DNA of 55,526 nt from Planctomycetaceae bacterium (GCA_902630355.1 CACOUL010000013.1:1-55526); one strand, 5' to 3'. Positions 35,217 through 44,649 are shown, counted from the stretch's first letter. Notes: generated by a model from the sequence alone, not told the origin. Made by a program: numbers and translations.

Positions 35217-36503
35217 ATGGAGGATGTCTCTACGCTCAAGATTGGGGATCGGGAAGAAACGCTACCCGTGGTCACTGGCACAGAAAACGAGCGTGCGGTC
35301 GACATATCGAAGCTCCGAAGCGAAACCGGGATGATCACCCTCGACGAGGGCTATGTTAACACCGGTGCAGTCGCCAGCTCGATCACCTACCTCGACGGTG
35401 AGCAGGGAATCTTGCGATACCGCGGATATCCGATTGAGGAAGTCGCAGCAAATTGCGATTTCATCGAGACAGCTTATCTGTTGATCTACGGTGAGTTGCC
35501 GACGGCCGAACAACTCGAACATTTTCGTCACTCGCTGCGACGGCACACTCTGCTGCATGAGGACATGCGGTCGTTCTACAACGGATTTCCTCGCGACGCC
35601 CACCCGATGGCCATCCTCAGTTCCGTGGTCAGTGCCCTCTCGACCTTTTACCAGGATTCGCTCAATCCGAGCGATCCGGAACAGGTGGAAATTTCGATTC
35701 AGCGTTTGATGGCGAAGTTACCGACGATTGCTGCCTTCAGCTACAAAAAATCGATCGGCCAGCCCTTCCACTATCCGCGGAACGACCTCGCCTACTGCGA
35801 GAACTTTTTGCAGATGATGTTTGCGGTGCCGACCGAACCGTACGAAATCGATCCCGATTTTGTCGAGGCACTCAACCTACTGTTGATTGTTCACGCCGAT
35901 CACGAACAAAACTGCAGTACCTCTACCGTGCGGATGGTCGGTTCTTCGAACGCTAATATTTTTGCTTCGATCGCGGCCGGTATCGGCGCGCTTTGGGGAC
36001 CACTGCATGGTGGTGCCAATCAGGCGTGCGTGGAAATGCTCGAAAGTATTCTCGCCGATGGTGGAGACGTCGACAAATATGTCGCGATGGCCAAAGACAA
36101 AGACAACCCGTTCCGCTTGATGGGCTTTGGTCATCGGGTCTACAAGAACCACGATCCGCGGGCGAAGCTGATTCGCGTTACCTGCGATCGACTCCTGGCA
36201 AAAATGGAAAGGACCGATCCCATCTTCGACATTGCGAAGAAACTCGAAGAGGTTGCCCTGCAAGACCCGTACTTCATCGAAAAGAAGCTTTACCCGAACG
36301 TCGATTTCTACTCCGGTGTCATCTATCGGGCCATTGGTATCCCCATCCAAATGTTCACGGTGCTGTTTGCCATGGGACGCCTTCCGGGCTGGATCGCCCA
36401 TTGGAAGGAGATGCACGCCTCCCCGAGTAAACGAATCTGTCGACCGCGGCAGGTCTACATGGGCCCCACGGAACGCCAGTTCGTTCCGCTCGACCAGCGT
36501 TGA
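35217..36503 (+). CDS. gltA: Citrate synthase
   Basis: 428 residues. ATG 35217 has GAGGAG 7 nt upstream, better than ATG 35181. Type II citrate synthase: catalytic His in WGPLHGGANQA, second His in MGFGHRVYKNHDPRA, and the catalytic Asp in NVDFYSG; ICRPRQVYMG near the end is the usual substrate-binding Arg block. It condenses acetyl-CoA and oxaloacetate in the TCA cycle. Full length. The next gene starts 36 nt downstream and may be co-transcribed, an odd partner (see findings). Confidence 0.97.
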   Translation: MEDVSTLKIGDREETLPVVTGTENERAVDISKLRSETGMITLDEGYVNTGAVASSITYLDGEQGILRYRGYPIEEVAANCDFIETAYLLIYGELPTAEQLEHFRHSLRRHTLLHEDMRSFYNGFPRDAHPMAILSSVVSALSTFYQDSLNPSDPEQVEISIQRLMAKLPTIAAFSYKKSIGQPFHYPRNDLAYCENFLQMMFAVPTEPYEIDPDFVEALNLLLIVHADHEQNCSTSTVRMVGSSNANIFASIAAGIGALWGPLHGGANQACVEMLESILADGGDVDKYVAMAKDKDNPFRLMGFGHRVYKNHDPRAKLIRVTCDRLLAKMERTDPIFDIAKKLEEVALQDPYFIEKKLYPNVDFYSGVIYRAIGIPIQMFTVLFAMGRLPGWIAHWKEMHASPSKRICRPRQVYMGPTERQFVPLDQR

Positions 36504-36539
36504 TGCGGCCTTGAACTCGGCCTGTGGTGAGGGAGATGC

Positions 36540-37421
36540 ATGCCCAGAATATTGGTGGCAGACGACGATGCGGATGCGCGTGAGCGAATCGCTGCCATCC
36601 TTCAAAAGGAACCGGTACTGTCGGTAGTATTCGCGACCGACGGAACCGAGGCCATGGCCGAATTCGATAAAGCGAAGCCCGATTTACTTCTCACCGATCT
36701 ACGGATGCCCAACATGGACGGGCTCGATCTGGTCCGCGCAGTCCGTGATCGTTGCGAATCGACACCGATCGTGATGATGACCTCCCACGGCGATCAGCAA
36801 CTTGCGGCCCAGGCGCTTTCGGCCGGCGCTGCCAGTTACGTTCCCAAGTCGGAAGCTGACGAAGAGTTACTCAACACCGTACAGCACGTGTTGAATCTTT
36901 CGACGCGACGTTCGCTGCGGCCCTTTCCCGCAGAGTTGAAGCAGAGTCGAATGGTCTATGTCATCCACAACGATTCACAAATGATCACGTCGCTCGTCGG
37001 ACACCTGCAGGAAAACATCCTCCAAGTGGGGCTTTGCGATGAATCGGAACAGATCCGCTTCGGCGTTGCCCTGGAAGAGGCCTTGATCAATGCGATGATT
37101 CACGGCAATCTCGAGATCGATTCGAGCATTAAGGAAAAGGATCCTGCGCAGTTCGACTCGCTGGTACAACAGCGCTGCAATGAACTGCCTTACAAGGAAC
37201 GCAAGATTGAGGTCGAAGTCGAACTCTCAGCCGAACAGATTGTCGTAACGATCGGCGATCACGGTCAGGGATTCGACCCCGCGACATTGCCTGACCCCAC
37301 GGAACCGGAAAATCTCGAAAAGGTCAGCGGACGCGGCGTGTTGCTGATGCGCTCGTTCATGGACGAAGTGCAATTCAACGACGCCGGCAACCGAGTCACA
37401 ATGATCAAGCGAAAAAAGTGA
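36540..37421 (+). CDS. Response regulator fused to RsbW-like HATPase
   Basis: 293 residues. A REC domain (1-120) has the acidic pocket D8-D10, phospho-acceptor D53 (LLTDLRMP), MMTS and K103. A GHKL ATPase of the anti-sigma (RsbW/HATPase_c_2) type fills about 160-290, with the N-box in FGVALEEALINAMIHGN, G1 in GDHGQGFDP and G2 in GRGVLLMRSF. RsbW-type domains bind ATP to phosphorylate an anti-sigma antagonist or to hold a sigma factor. A REC input would make this a phosphorylation-controlled switch. About 37 residues between N-box helix and the next block are an insertion. No partner genes (STAS, sensor kinase) adjoin it. Confidence 0.88.
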   Translation: MPRILVADDDADARERIAAILQKEPVLSVVFATDGTEAMAEFDKAKPDLLLTDLRMPNMDGLDLVRAVRDRCESTPIVMMTSHGDQQLAAQALSAGAASYVPKSEADEELLNTVQHVLNLSTRRSLRPFPAELKQSRMVYVIHNDSQMITSLVGHLQENILQVGLCDESEQIRFGVALEEALINAMIHGNLEIDSSIKEKDPAQFDSLVQQRCNELPYKERKIEVEVELSAEQIVVTIGDHGQGFDPATLPDPTEPENLEKVSGRGVLLMRSFMDEVQFNDAGNRVTMIKRKK

Positions 37422-37462
37422 TCGCGTCTGTTGTCGGTAACCTTGCGGGGTCGCTGGCTCGC

Positions 37463-38869
37463 TCAAGCCGAATCGATTTCTCGATCCTCCCACCACGCTT
37501 GCAGCAATTCGACCAATTCTATTTTTGCCCACTCGACTTCCTCGATCGACGCACCTTTGCGAAGGCAACGAAAAACGCGCTCAAAGCGGTTGCGTAGCGA
37601 GGGAGCAAATCCCGAGACGAGTCGACGGGCCTCCGATCCGCCGAGTTGAACGTGACCGCGAAGGGCGTGCGGTTGGCGAGACACGAAATCTAAAAGCAGT
37701 AAGCAGCGATCGAGTAGCACCCAGGGAAATTCGCGATTCGACATCGGTCCGATTTGCAGCAACTGGCCGCCGAGGGGAATCCCGCGGATTTTCACCTTCG
37801 GCAAACTGCGCGAGGCATACCAACTCGCGCCGCCTCCGACGGCTGCCCCCACCAGCGCCGCGGCCCCGAGTGCTGTGCCGCCCACCGCCAAATCAAGAAC
37901 CCCTCCCGCAGCGGCTCCGGTGGCGGTTCCGGTGGCAATCAGTTGAGTTGACGTGAGCCCTAGATGATTCCAGAGCGAAAGATTGAAAAGATCGTCGTCG
38001 ACCTGAGCCAGTTGGTCCTGTTCGATCTGTAAACGGCCATGCCCGAACAGTTCCTTGAGTCGGTCCTGCGCCTGCGACTCCAGTGCCCGTATCCTGTCAA
38101 AATACTTAGTCGCCAGTGGTTCGCGGTACGGCCGTGGTTCAGCCTCCACCGGTAGCCGCTTCTGTTTCGTCAGCGAGAGAACCTCTACCACGAGATGTGC
38201 GATTACGGTAAACGATTCGGAAAGATTGTCGCGACGATCTGTCTTCAAGACACCGATCGCACGGTCGAGCGGCCCGCGGGCCGATTCATTCACTTCACCG
38301 AGTGCCCGCAGTAGTTTGATCCGCTCATCGAAATCTGCCCTTTGGGCATCAAAGGTGCGCACCAAATTAAAATATTGGTCGAGTACCACCCGCCATGCCC
38401 CCGAATGATCCCGGGTGCCAATACGGTTGAGAATCGCCATCCGCGGCCTTCCGGTCCACCGCAAAATCTCCATCTCCGCCTCTTCCTTGATGCTCGGCGG
38501 ACGCGACACATCCACGACGTAGAGGATAGTTCCCCCCTCGAGTATTGACGGGATCAATTCACACTCCTGGGGGAACGCATCGCCTGCGCGATGCAGATCG
38601 ACAAACGCCCAGACCACCTGCGCCCGCTCCGCGGTATGCGTTTCGTGATCGCGCATCCAGGCCAGCATCTGGCGAGGCCGTTCGAAACCCGGAGTATCGA
38701 CGAACTCCAGCAACACTTGCTCCCCCACGCTCATCCGGTAGCGGTGGCACCGCTGCGTGGTGCCGGGCATCGCATCGATATCGATCGACGCATCGGCCGC
38801 CAGCGTGGAAACGACACTCGATTTACCGCGATTCACGTGGCCGACAACGACAAAACGGGGTTCGGTCAT
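37463..38869 (-). CDS. GTPase with DUF3482 domain
   Basis: 468 residues. P-loop GHVNRGKSS (G10-S17), a switch Thr in GTTQR, DTPGF (G3) and NRIG as a likely G4 variant (usual NKxD is not seen). A Gly/Ala-rich hydrophobic segment (about 315-355) probably inserts in membrane, followed by the DUF3482 tail. These TrmE/Era-like GTPases occur next to DUF2868 proteins, as here: the start overlaps the upstream stop by 4 bp (ATGA). Function of the pair is not established; a membrane GTPase complex is likely. Confidence 0.82.
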   Translation of the reverse strand: MTEPRFVVVGHVNRGKSSVVSTLAADASIDIDAMPGTTQRCHRYRMSVGEQVLLEFVDTPGFERPRQMLAWMRDHETHTAERAQVVWAFVDLHRAGDAFPQECELIPSILEGGTILYVVDVSRPPSIKEEAEMEILRWTGRPRMAILNRIGTRDHSGAWRVVLDQYFNLVRTFDAQRADFDERIKLLRALGEVNESARGPLDRAIGVLKTDRRDNLSESFTVIAHLVVEVLSLTKQKRLPVEAEPRPYREPLATKYFDRIRALESQAQDRLKELFGHGRLQIEQDQLAQVDDDLFNLSLWNHLGLTSTQLIATGTATGAAAGGVLDLAVGGTALGAAALVGAAVGGGASWYASRSLPKVKIRGIPLGGQLLQIGPMSNREFPWVLLDRCLLLLDFVSRQPHALRGHVQLGGSEARRLVSGFAPSLRNRFERVFRCLRKGASIEEVEWAKIELVELLQAWWEDREIDSA

Positions 38870-40419
38870 GAGGCACGATCTCCCGTCTTTTCTGCCAGGC
38901 GGTTGATGCTCAGATAGGGGTCTGAGGCGCGATGGAAGAATGCCCGCCAAATCGATTCGGCGCGGGGTCCCTCCCCCTGATGCAACGCGTCGGCGTCCGG
39001 CCCTGCCGAACGATCGACCAGCACCAAAACAATCTCCGTCGTCGGCGTCACCGCAGCACGGAGTTGGAGTACGAAATCCAAATAGTCGGCGTCCGGCGAT
39101 TCCCATCCCTCGACCAGAAGAATCACTCTTTGAGGAGAGGGCTCATTTGCCAAGGCGGAAAGTGCCTCACGATCTCGCGACGGGTCGGCCTGCCCCACCT
39201 TCCGGCAACACGTCACATCGACCCGAAAGGCCTCACCGAGTTGCGCCCGCACGTGTTGTTCGCTCCAGTCGATCCCCGCCCACTGAAACACGGGAACCGG
39301 GCCGCATTCTGCCCATCCACCCGCCTCCCCGATCTCGAGTTCCGACGTGGTGCGGGCTGTGCGCTGCGACTCATCGACGTCGCCGGAGCAGATTACGCGC
39401 TCTCGCCGCAAGCGGCGAAGAAGGCTTTGGACTGCCAACTGCGATTTCCATCCGCACTGCCGATAGCGGCGTAATTGCAGGTTGCTGATTGTGAGGGTGA
39501 CCACCCGCGGGAGCAGACCGTAAAAGCAGAGCGAGGCAAAGAGAAAAGGCCAAAGTTCCGACCACACACTTAAGAATGCAATTCGCTGCTCGGGATTGAG
39601 TACGATCTGTAAATTTTCTCTGCTGGAAAATTTGACCGCTGCCACTTCGTCGAGCGTAGGCACAGCGGCCGGCCAGAGGCCGGCGAAGGGCCATGCAAGC
39701 CACTGTATAATTTGGTGCATCTGCTCGCTGGAGAGCAGCGTGCTTCGCCATCCGAACGTCGGATCGCTACCCAAGGAAATCGCAACGAAAGAAAGAATCA
39801 GGCCGAAATTAAAGGCCACCGCAAATCGTTGCGAGGACGCCACGGCAAACCAGCGCATCAGACTGCCAAACCACTGCGTCGGGCCCTGCAACTGATCGGC
39901 TGCCATGCGCATTTCGCGACGAAACTTTGGTGAGAGCCGGCGGGCAAAGAACAGAAAGAGATTCAGCGGAACGCGTCCGAGCAATCGCACGGCATGCTGT
40001 AGCATTGCGCCGCCCGGAATCCAAAGGAGCCAGCGACTCGGCAACGCAGCAAGGACCCAAAGCACCAAAAGCATCAGTTGGGAACCGATCAAAATCATCC
40101 AGAAGGAAACCACGTTGACCGGACTACTGAAAACGAGCGACGAGAACATGGCCGCAATCCCCAGCAGCAGGCCGACGACGTGGAGCCCACCGTGCACCCA
40201 TTGGATCAACTGGCTTGCCCGCTCCCCCGCTGAAGCATCATCACTGGAGGCCCCCTGCTTCTGTTCGGCAAGCCATGCTTCGATAGCGCATTCGTCCGGG
40301 AGCCCTGCCGCCCCGATCTTCGCACCGATCACCGCATCGCGGGCGGCGAGTCGCGCCGGATCGACCGCACGATCGCGATAAATTTGCAGCGCAAGATCAA
40401 TGAGCGTAGGGAACTGCAT
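38866..40419 (-). CDS. DUF2868 membrane protein
   Basis: 517 residues from ATG 40419 (AGAGGA upstream). Four or more membrane spans at about 75-95, 105-125, 195-215 and 295-315, a large cytosolic region after them. Pattern and context fit DUF2868, the standard partner of the DUF3482 GTPase that follows with a 4-bp overlap. The C-terminal half has alpha/beta character (VILLVEGWESPDADYLDF and EIVLVLVDRSAGP) and may contact the GTPase. Function unknown. Confidence 0.75.
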   Translation of the reverse strand: MQFPTLIDLALQIYRDRAVDPARLAARDAVIGAKIGAAGLPDECAIEAWLAEQKQGASSDDASAGERASQLIQWVHGGLHVVGLLLGIAAMFSSLVFSSPVNVVSFWMILIGSQLMLLVLWVLAALPSRWLLWIPGGAMLQHAVRLLGRVPLNLFLFFARRLSPKFRREMRMAADQLQGPTQWFGSLMRWFAVASSQRFAVAFNFGLILSFVAISLGSDPTFGWRSTLLSSEQMHQIIQWLAWPFAGLWPAAVPTLDEVAAVKFSSRENLQIVLNPEQRIAFLSVWSELWPFLFASLCFYGLLPRVVTLTISNLQLRRYRQCGWKSQLAVQSLLRRLRRERVICSGDVDESQRTARTTSELEIGEAGGWAECGPVPVFQWAGIDWSEQHVRAQLGEAFRVDVTCCRKVGQADPSRDREALSALANEPSPQRVILLVEGWESPDADYLDFVLQLRAAVTPTTEIVLVLVDRSAGPDADALHQGEGPRAESIWRAFFHRASDPYLSINRLAEKTGDRAS

Positions 40420-40620
40420 CGAGTCATCCTCTCCCGTGTCTTTTTTCCGGAAGAATGGCACGGGTATGGAGCGTGGGGCCCCGAGGGGCCGGTGCGTTCT
40501 TTCCGGCCCGTCCATCGTAACCGACCAATCCGTCCGACACATCGACGGGATTCCAGTCGCTAACGGCGCGCAGAAGGACTACTGGAAATTACCCTGTAAA
40601 TCGTTATAGTACCACACGTT

Positions 40621-40693
<73 letters not shown>

Positions 40694-40920
40694 CTTTCTT
40701 TCAGTCGGGCAAAACCTGCAGTCAGGAAATCGGGTCTTTTGCCGAGGGGATATCTGAAAGACGCTGTTTGTGGGCCCAATCGACGGGGAAGGCCCTCCTG
40801 GCCGGGGCACGTCGTCGCAGCGATACGCACTTCCGCCACCATGAGCATGTGACGGTGGGGGCGCCTTACGGCCAACCGCTCCTCCCAACTAGAGAGGCAT
40901 CCCCTCTTGAGGTCGCGACT

Positions 40921-41193
40921 TCAGTTGCCTGCAGGGATCGGGGGCACGTCAGCGGCACTACTTTCTACCCCGATACCGCTCTTCGGCGACTGTTCCGCCG
41001 GCGCAAGGAGCTGCCAGGCGGCGACGCCCAATGCGCGACCAATGTCATGAAGCCGCTTCTCGGAGCCGACCCACCGCTCTCCACGCTCCAACTTGTACCA
41101 GGCATCGTCCGAAAACCCGGAGGCCTCGGCAGCCTGCTTCACAGTTAAACCAGCCTCTAATCGTAGCTGACGCATATTTCTTGGCAGTTCCAT
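40921..41193 (-). CDS. XRE-family transcriptional regulator
   Basis: 90 residues from ATG 41193 (GGGAG upstream). A single Cro/C1-type helix-turn-helix covers about 5-60: MRQLRLEAGLTVKQAAEASG then DDAWYKLERGERW, the scaffold and recognition helices. A Ser/Pro-rich tail follows. It is the last gene of a three-gene minus-strand cluster (gaps of 4 and 26 nt) and probably binds the palindrome at 41780-41791 before the cluster. Confidence 0.82.
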   Translation of the reverse strand: MELPRNMRQLRLEAGLTVKQAAEASGFSDDAWYKLERGERWVGSEKRLHDIGRALGVAAWQLLAPAEQSPKSGIGVESSAADVPPIPAGN

Positions 41194-41219
41194 CTCACTC
41201 CCTTTCGTTTTACCAAAAC

Positions 41220-41543
41220 TCAATCACGTTCAAACGCTCCCGCCGCGAGGACCCACCTCAGCGGCCATATCCGCCACCGCTTTCCGCCCAGACGAAATCC
41301 TTCGGGCTCACGTCTCCCACCCACTTCAACAAGCACACGCTTCCCGACTCTGAAGCGGCAACAAATGCCTTCGCCACTGATCCACGCGAGCACCGCGGCA
41401 CGCTGAGGGACGTTAGCAATCGAGCGAAGACATCGAATGAGTGATCGCAAAGTTGCGAACCTCACATCGATTTCTTTCCCCGATCCGCAAACCTTTGCTG
41501 CACTTCCGTCCATCTCGATCGTCAGACGCGCTTCGATCTCCAT
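41220..41543 (-). CDS. Hypothetical protein in XRE cluster
   Basis: 107 residues from ATG 41543. Starts MEIEARLTIEMDG and has basic patches towards the C-terminus (RRIWP-type segment near 80-95). No signal peptide, no known domain. It starts 4 nt after the stop of the preceding gene and ends 26 nt before the XRE gene, so the three are translated together. Could be a toxin- or phage-type accessory gene; not decided. Confidence 0.5.
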   Translation of the reverse strand: MEIEARLTIEMDGSAAKVCGSGKEIDVRFATLRSLIRCLRSIANVPQRAAVLAWISGEGICCRFRVGKRVLVEVGGRREPEGFRLGGKRWRIWPLRWVLAAGAFERD

Positions 41544-41547
41544 CGAA

Positions 41548-41760
41548 TTAACCTTCCGTCGCACCGTTCCCGTTACGAGTGCGGATCTTCAAGAGTCCAT
41601 CGAGTCGCCAGCGGGCGTGGGCCGCATCGACCCGGGCCGAACTGGGAACGTCGAGATGAAAATCTGAAAACTCGTACGAGATTTCCGCGTCGCGTCCGGT
41701 CAATTTGTCGTAAAGGGCAACGGCCAGGGATGGCCAGTCACGGGTGTCTGCAGCTTCCAT
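41548..41760 (-). CDS. Small hypothetical protein, first gene of XRE cluster
   Basis: 70 residues from ATG 41760 with AAGGAG 9 nt upstream. Acidic, with WPSLAVALYDKLTGRDAEISY early and LKIRTRNGNGATEG at the end. No known domain. First gene of the cluster, just behind the palindrome at 41780-41791. Confidence 0.5.
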   Translation of the reverse strand: MEAADTRDWPSLAVALYDKLTGRDAEISYEFSDFHLDVPSSARVDAAHARWRLDGLLKIRTRNGNGATEG

Positions 41761-41779
41761 AGAAATCGCTCCTTTGCTC

Positions 41780-41791
41780 ACAGTGAACTGT
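41780..41791. promoter_or_regulatory. Candidate operator ACAGTGAACTGT
   Basis: A perfect 5+2+5 palindrome 20 bp before the first gene of the XRE cluster, a usual position for an autoregulated XRE operator. Inferred from position and symmetry only. Confidence 0.35.
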
Positions 41792-41842
41792 ATTTAAGTG
41801 CCCCACGCTGAATTCGTAGGCGGCAGCACCCGTACGACCAGT

Positions 41843-41925
41843 CTTCGAGTCAAAAAACTCGAAGGGGGAGGTAGTGCAGAGGCTGGCCGAAAAAAAACCA
41901 CCGAATTTGAGGCCGGACCTCCCCC
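41843..41925. other. Nested inverted repeats between the XRE cluster and sigma factor
   Basis: CTTCGAGT-CAAAAA-ACTCGAAG (41843-41864) is an 8-bp hairpin. GGGGGAGGT (41864-41872) is complementary to ACCTCCCCC (41917-41925) across a 44-base loop. These suggest a structured RNA or terminator array. A weak plus-strand frame through it (41798-42079) is not called. Confidence 0.4.
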
Positions 41926-42050
41926 CCGACTGGGCATTTTTGTAGACGCACCAATCGACTTATCACCATGGCGTAAAATGACTTACGAAATAAATCGCCA
42001 CCGAGAATGGTGTTCAAAACAAAAAAAGTTGGAAAATTCACTGGCCAAGG

Positions 42051-42104
42051 GTGAACGTTTTGGACGTTTTATGATATAACGAGAGTGAACGTTTTGAACG
42101 TTTT
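42051..42104 (+). promoter_or_regulatory. Direct repeats and candidate -10 before the sigma factor gene
   Basis: Two 20-bp direct repeats, GTGAACGTTTTGGACGTTTT (42051-42070) and the same with one change (42085-42104), each made of two RACGTTTT half-sites. Between them TATGATATAAC holds a plausible -10. They start 34 bp apart, so two bound proteins would not lie on exactly the same helix face. Likely an operator for the sigma gene at 42136. Confidence 0.5.
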
Positions 42105-42135
42105 TACAAATCGGGAGAAAATTGGGAGAGAAACG

Positions 42136-43086
42136 ATGATCGCCGAGAACATGACCCCCGTCTTAGATGAGACCCGCCCCGCCATCTCTGAGCAACTCAG
42201 AGACCGGATGCATGGCGCGCTTCAACGAGAGCTGTCCTTCGTCCCTAATCCTCTCTTCACGAGGGAGAGAGAAGCAATGTCGCTCACCGGGTGCCAACGC
42301 GTCGATCAGGTGGAGTCCGAAGGCCGTGGACCGACTGTCCAACTCAGGCCAGGACTGCCCGCCCACTTGCTTCGTCTGTGTGAGACAAGCCTGATGACGG
42401 CGGAGGAAGAAGTTGCTGCGTTCCGACGCATGAACTTTCTAAAATACTTTTACAACCATCTGCGGATGCGGCTCTGCGAGACTACCGTCTCCGAGCGCCG
42501 GATACAGGAGATGGAAGATTTGCTCGTGCGAGCCGAGCGGATTCGCAACGACATCGTGTGTTCGAGTGTCCGCCTGGTCATCTCGATCGTAAAAAAGTAT
42601 TGCACGCCTCATTGTGTTTTCGACGATTTACTCAGTGAAGGAATTATGTCGCTCTTGCGGGCGGTGGACAACTTTGACTTCGAGAAAGGTTTTCGCTTCA
42701 GCACCTATGCAACGCGTATCATACACCGTGATCTGTGGAGAGCGATCGGCAAGGATCAGAAGAACCGCCTGCGCTTCAACACCGGGAACGATCCGGTTCT
42801 CGATGGTCGTAGCGACGAGACGACCTCGATGGTGAGTGATCGAAATTCCACCGAGGTTTTGGGGATGCTCGATCAGCTCCTCGAAACTCTCGATGAACGG
42901 GAGCGGGTTATTATCTCAGCGCGGTTCGGCCTCGAAACGAGCGGAAAAAAAGAGACCTTCACCGCCCTCGGGAAGCAACTCGGTGTCTCCAAAGAGCGAA
43001 TCCGCCAACTTGCAGAGCGTGCCCTAAAAAAACTGCAGGATGCGGCGAACCAACTCGGATTGGACGAGACCCAGTGGGTCGCCTAA
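42136..43086 (+). CDS. RNA polymerase sigma-70 family factor
   Basis: 316 residues from ATG 42136 (GGGAG upstream). Region 2 lies at about 150-215, with core-binding and -10 recognition features (FDDLLSEGIMSLLRAVDNFD then KGFRFSTYATRIIHRDLWRAI). Region 4 lies at about 245-310 (LDERERVIISARFGL, then LGVSKERIRQLAERALKKL). A recognisable region 3 is short, and region 1.1 is replaced by an unrelated 120-residue N-terminus. This matches group 2/3-like sigma factors common in planctomycetes. Adjacent operator repeats suggest autoregulation. Regulon unknown. Confidence 0.9.
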   Translation: MIAENMTPVLDETRPAISEQLRDRMHGALQRELSFVPNPLFTREREAMSLTGCQRVDQVESEGRGPTVQLRPGLPAHLLRLCETSLMTAEEEVAAFRRMNFLKYFYNHLRMRLCETTVSERRIQEMEDLLVRAERIRNDIVCSSVRLVISIVKKYCTPHCVFDDLLSEGIMSLLRAVDNFDFEKGFRFSTYATRIIHRDLWRAIGKDQKNRLRFNTGNDPVLDGRSDETTSMVSDRNSTEVLGMLDQLLETLDERERVIISARFGLETSGKKETFTALGKQLGVSKERIRQLAERALKKLQDAANQLGLDETQWVA

Positions 43087-43128
43087 CCCGCCACCAGTCC
43101 CACACCATCCTTGCGTCCATCCTAAATC

Positions 43129-44649
43129 ATGACAGCAAACGAGCAGGCCACCGAGAGACGACCCCGGGTGCTTCTCACCGGCGCTTCCGGGTACGTCGGG
43201 GGCCGCTTACTGCAGCATCTCGAGCGGCGTGACATTACTCTTCGCTGCTTAGCACGTCGGCCTGAGTTTGTCCGTGCGAAAATTGCGAAGAGCACCGAAC
43301 TGGTCCGCGGTGATGCGTTCGATGCTGCAAGCCTGACGACCGCCTTGGAGGGAATCGATACAGCTTACTACTTGATCCACTCGATGGGATCGCTTGGAAA
43401 TTTCGAGGAGCAGGATCGGATCGCAGCGAAAAATTTTGCCGCCGCCGCCCGTCATGCCGGGGTACGGCGAATCATCTACCTCGGCGGGCTTGGCGTAGAG
43501 AGCCCTGGGCTCTCCCCTCATCTTCGCAGTCGGCAGGAAGTGGGCGACTTACTGCGGGAGTCGGGCTGTGAGGTTATTGAATTTCGAGCATCGATTGTCA
43601 TCGGCTCCGGAAGCCTCTCGTTCGAACTGGTTCGTTCCCTCGTGGAAAAACTTCCCGTGATGATCTGCCCACGGTGGGTCAGCACCGAGGCACAGCCGAT
43701 CGCGATTGAAGACCTGCTTCTTTATCTCGAAGCAGCTCTGGAGCGACCGGCCGAAGGTTCACATATCTTTGAAGTCGGTGGGCCCGATCGGGCGACCTAC
43801 GGGCAGATCATGAAAGAATACGCAAAGCAACGAGGGTTAAAGCGTCTGCTGATCTCGGTTCCCGTGCTGACCCCGCGTCTTTCGAGTTTGTGGCTAGGGC
43901 TGGTAACCCCGGTCTACGCCCGCATCGGACGCAAGTTAGTCGAAAGCATGAAGAACCCGACCGTCGTACACAATCGGTCGGCTGAGGCTTGCTTCGGCCT
44001 GAAGCCGCGATCGCTCGAAGCGGCAATCGGACGGGCCCTGGCTCACGAGGACCATCAGTTTGCCACAACCCGCTGGTCGGATGCCGCCTCAGCCAGCCTG
44101 GGAATCAAAACGTGGGGCGGGGTTCAGTTTGGACCGCGAGTGATGGATTCGCGGCGGATCGAACTGCCGCTGCCTCCGAAAGATGCGTTTCGCCCGGTTC
44201 AGGAGATTGGCGGCTCTCGGGGATGGTATTTTGCCAACTGGCTCTGGACACTCCGCGGTTGGATCGATCTGCTTTGCGGGGGTATCGGACGGCGTCGAGG
44301 GCGGCGAGATCCGCAGCACGTCGCCGTCGGTGATACGATCGACTGGTGGCGAGTTGAGCAATACGCACCCGGGCATCTGCTTCGTCTGGCTGCTGAGATG
44401 AAGGTTCCGGGGCGAGCATGGTTGCAGTTCGAAGCAACCGCTACGGAACGAGGAACGGAACTACACCAGTTGGCCATCTTCGATCCCGTGGGAATACTGG
44501 GGCGACTCTACTGGTACAGCCTCTATCCTCTCCATGCAATTATTTTTCATTGCATGCTCACGCAGATCGGTCGACGTGCGATGGTCGACGCAAGATGCGA
44601 ACCATCGAGCGATTCAAAGCCCATCGATCCGCTCAAAAAATCGGCTTAG
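43129..44649 (+). CDS. SDR-fold protein with C-terminal DUF2867
   Basis: 506 residues. The N-terminal NAD(P)-binding atypical SDR domain (about 12-235) has GASGYVGG (18-25), an acidic D at the end of the second strand region (RGDAFD), and VRRIIYLGGLG. The classical Tyr-x3-Lys is not evident, so catalysis may be lost or different. DUF2867 occupies about 330-485 (RGWYFANWLWTLRGWIDLL, DTIDWWRVEQYAPGHLLRL). The fusion is known in many bacteria, with no firm reaction. Starts 42 bp after the sigma gene and may be in its operon. Confidence 0.82.
   Translation: MTANEQATERRPRVLLTGASGYVGGRLLQHLERRDITLRCLARRPEFVRAKIAKSTELVRGDAFDAASLTTALEGIDTAYYLIHSMGSLGNFEEQDRIAAKNFAAAARHAGVRRIIYLGGLGVESPGLSPHLRSRQEVGDLLRESGCEVIEFRASIVIGSGSLSFELVRSLVEKLPVMICPRWVSTEAQPIAIEDLLLYLEAALERPAEGSHIFEVGGPDRATYGQIMKEYAKQRGLKRLLISVPVLTPRLSSLWLGLVTPVYARIGRKLVESMKNPTVVHNRSAEACFGLKPRSLEAAIGRALAHEDHQFATTRWSDAASASLGIKTWGGVQFGPRVMDSRRIELPLPPKDAFRPVQEIGGSRGWYFANWLWTLRGWIDLLCGGIGRRRGRRDPQHVAVGDTIDWWRVEQYAPGHLLRLAAEMKVPGRAWLQFEATATERGTELHQLAIFDPVGILGRLYWYSLYPLHAIIFHCMLTQIGRRAMVDARCEPSSDSKPIDPLKKSA

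Noticed and set aside
41798-42079. Plus-strand frame before the sigma gene
   Set aside because: Runs across hairpins and low-complexity runs; the composition looks non-coding.
42051-42104. Possible CRISPR-like direct repeats
   Set aside because: Only two repeats with a 14-bp spacer and no cas genes anywhere in the window; better read as operator sites.
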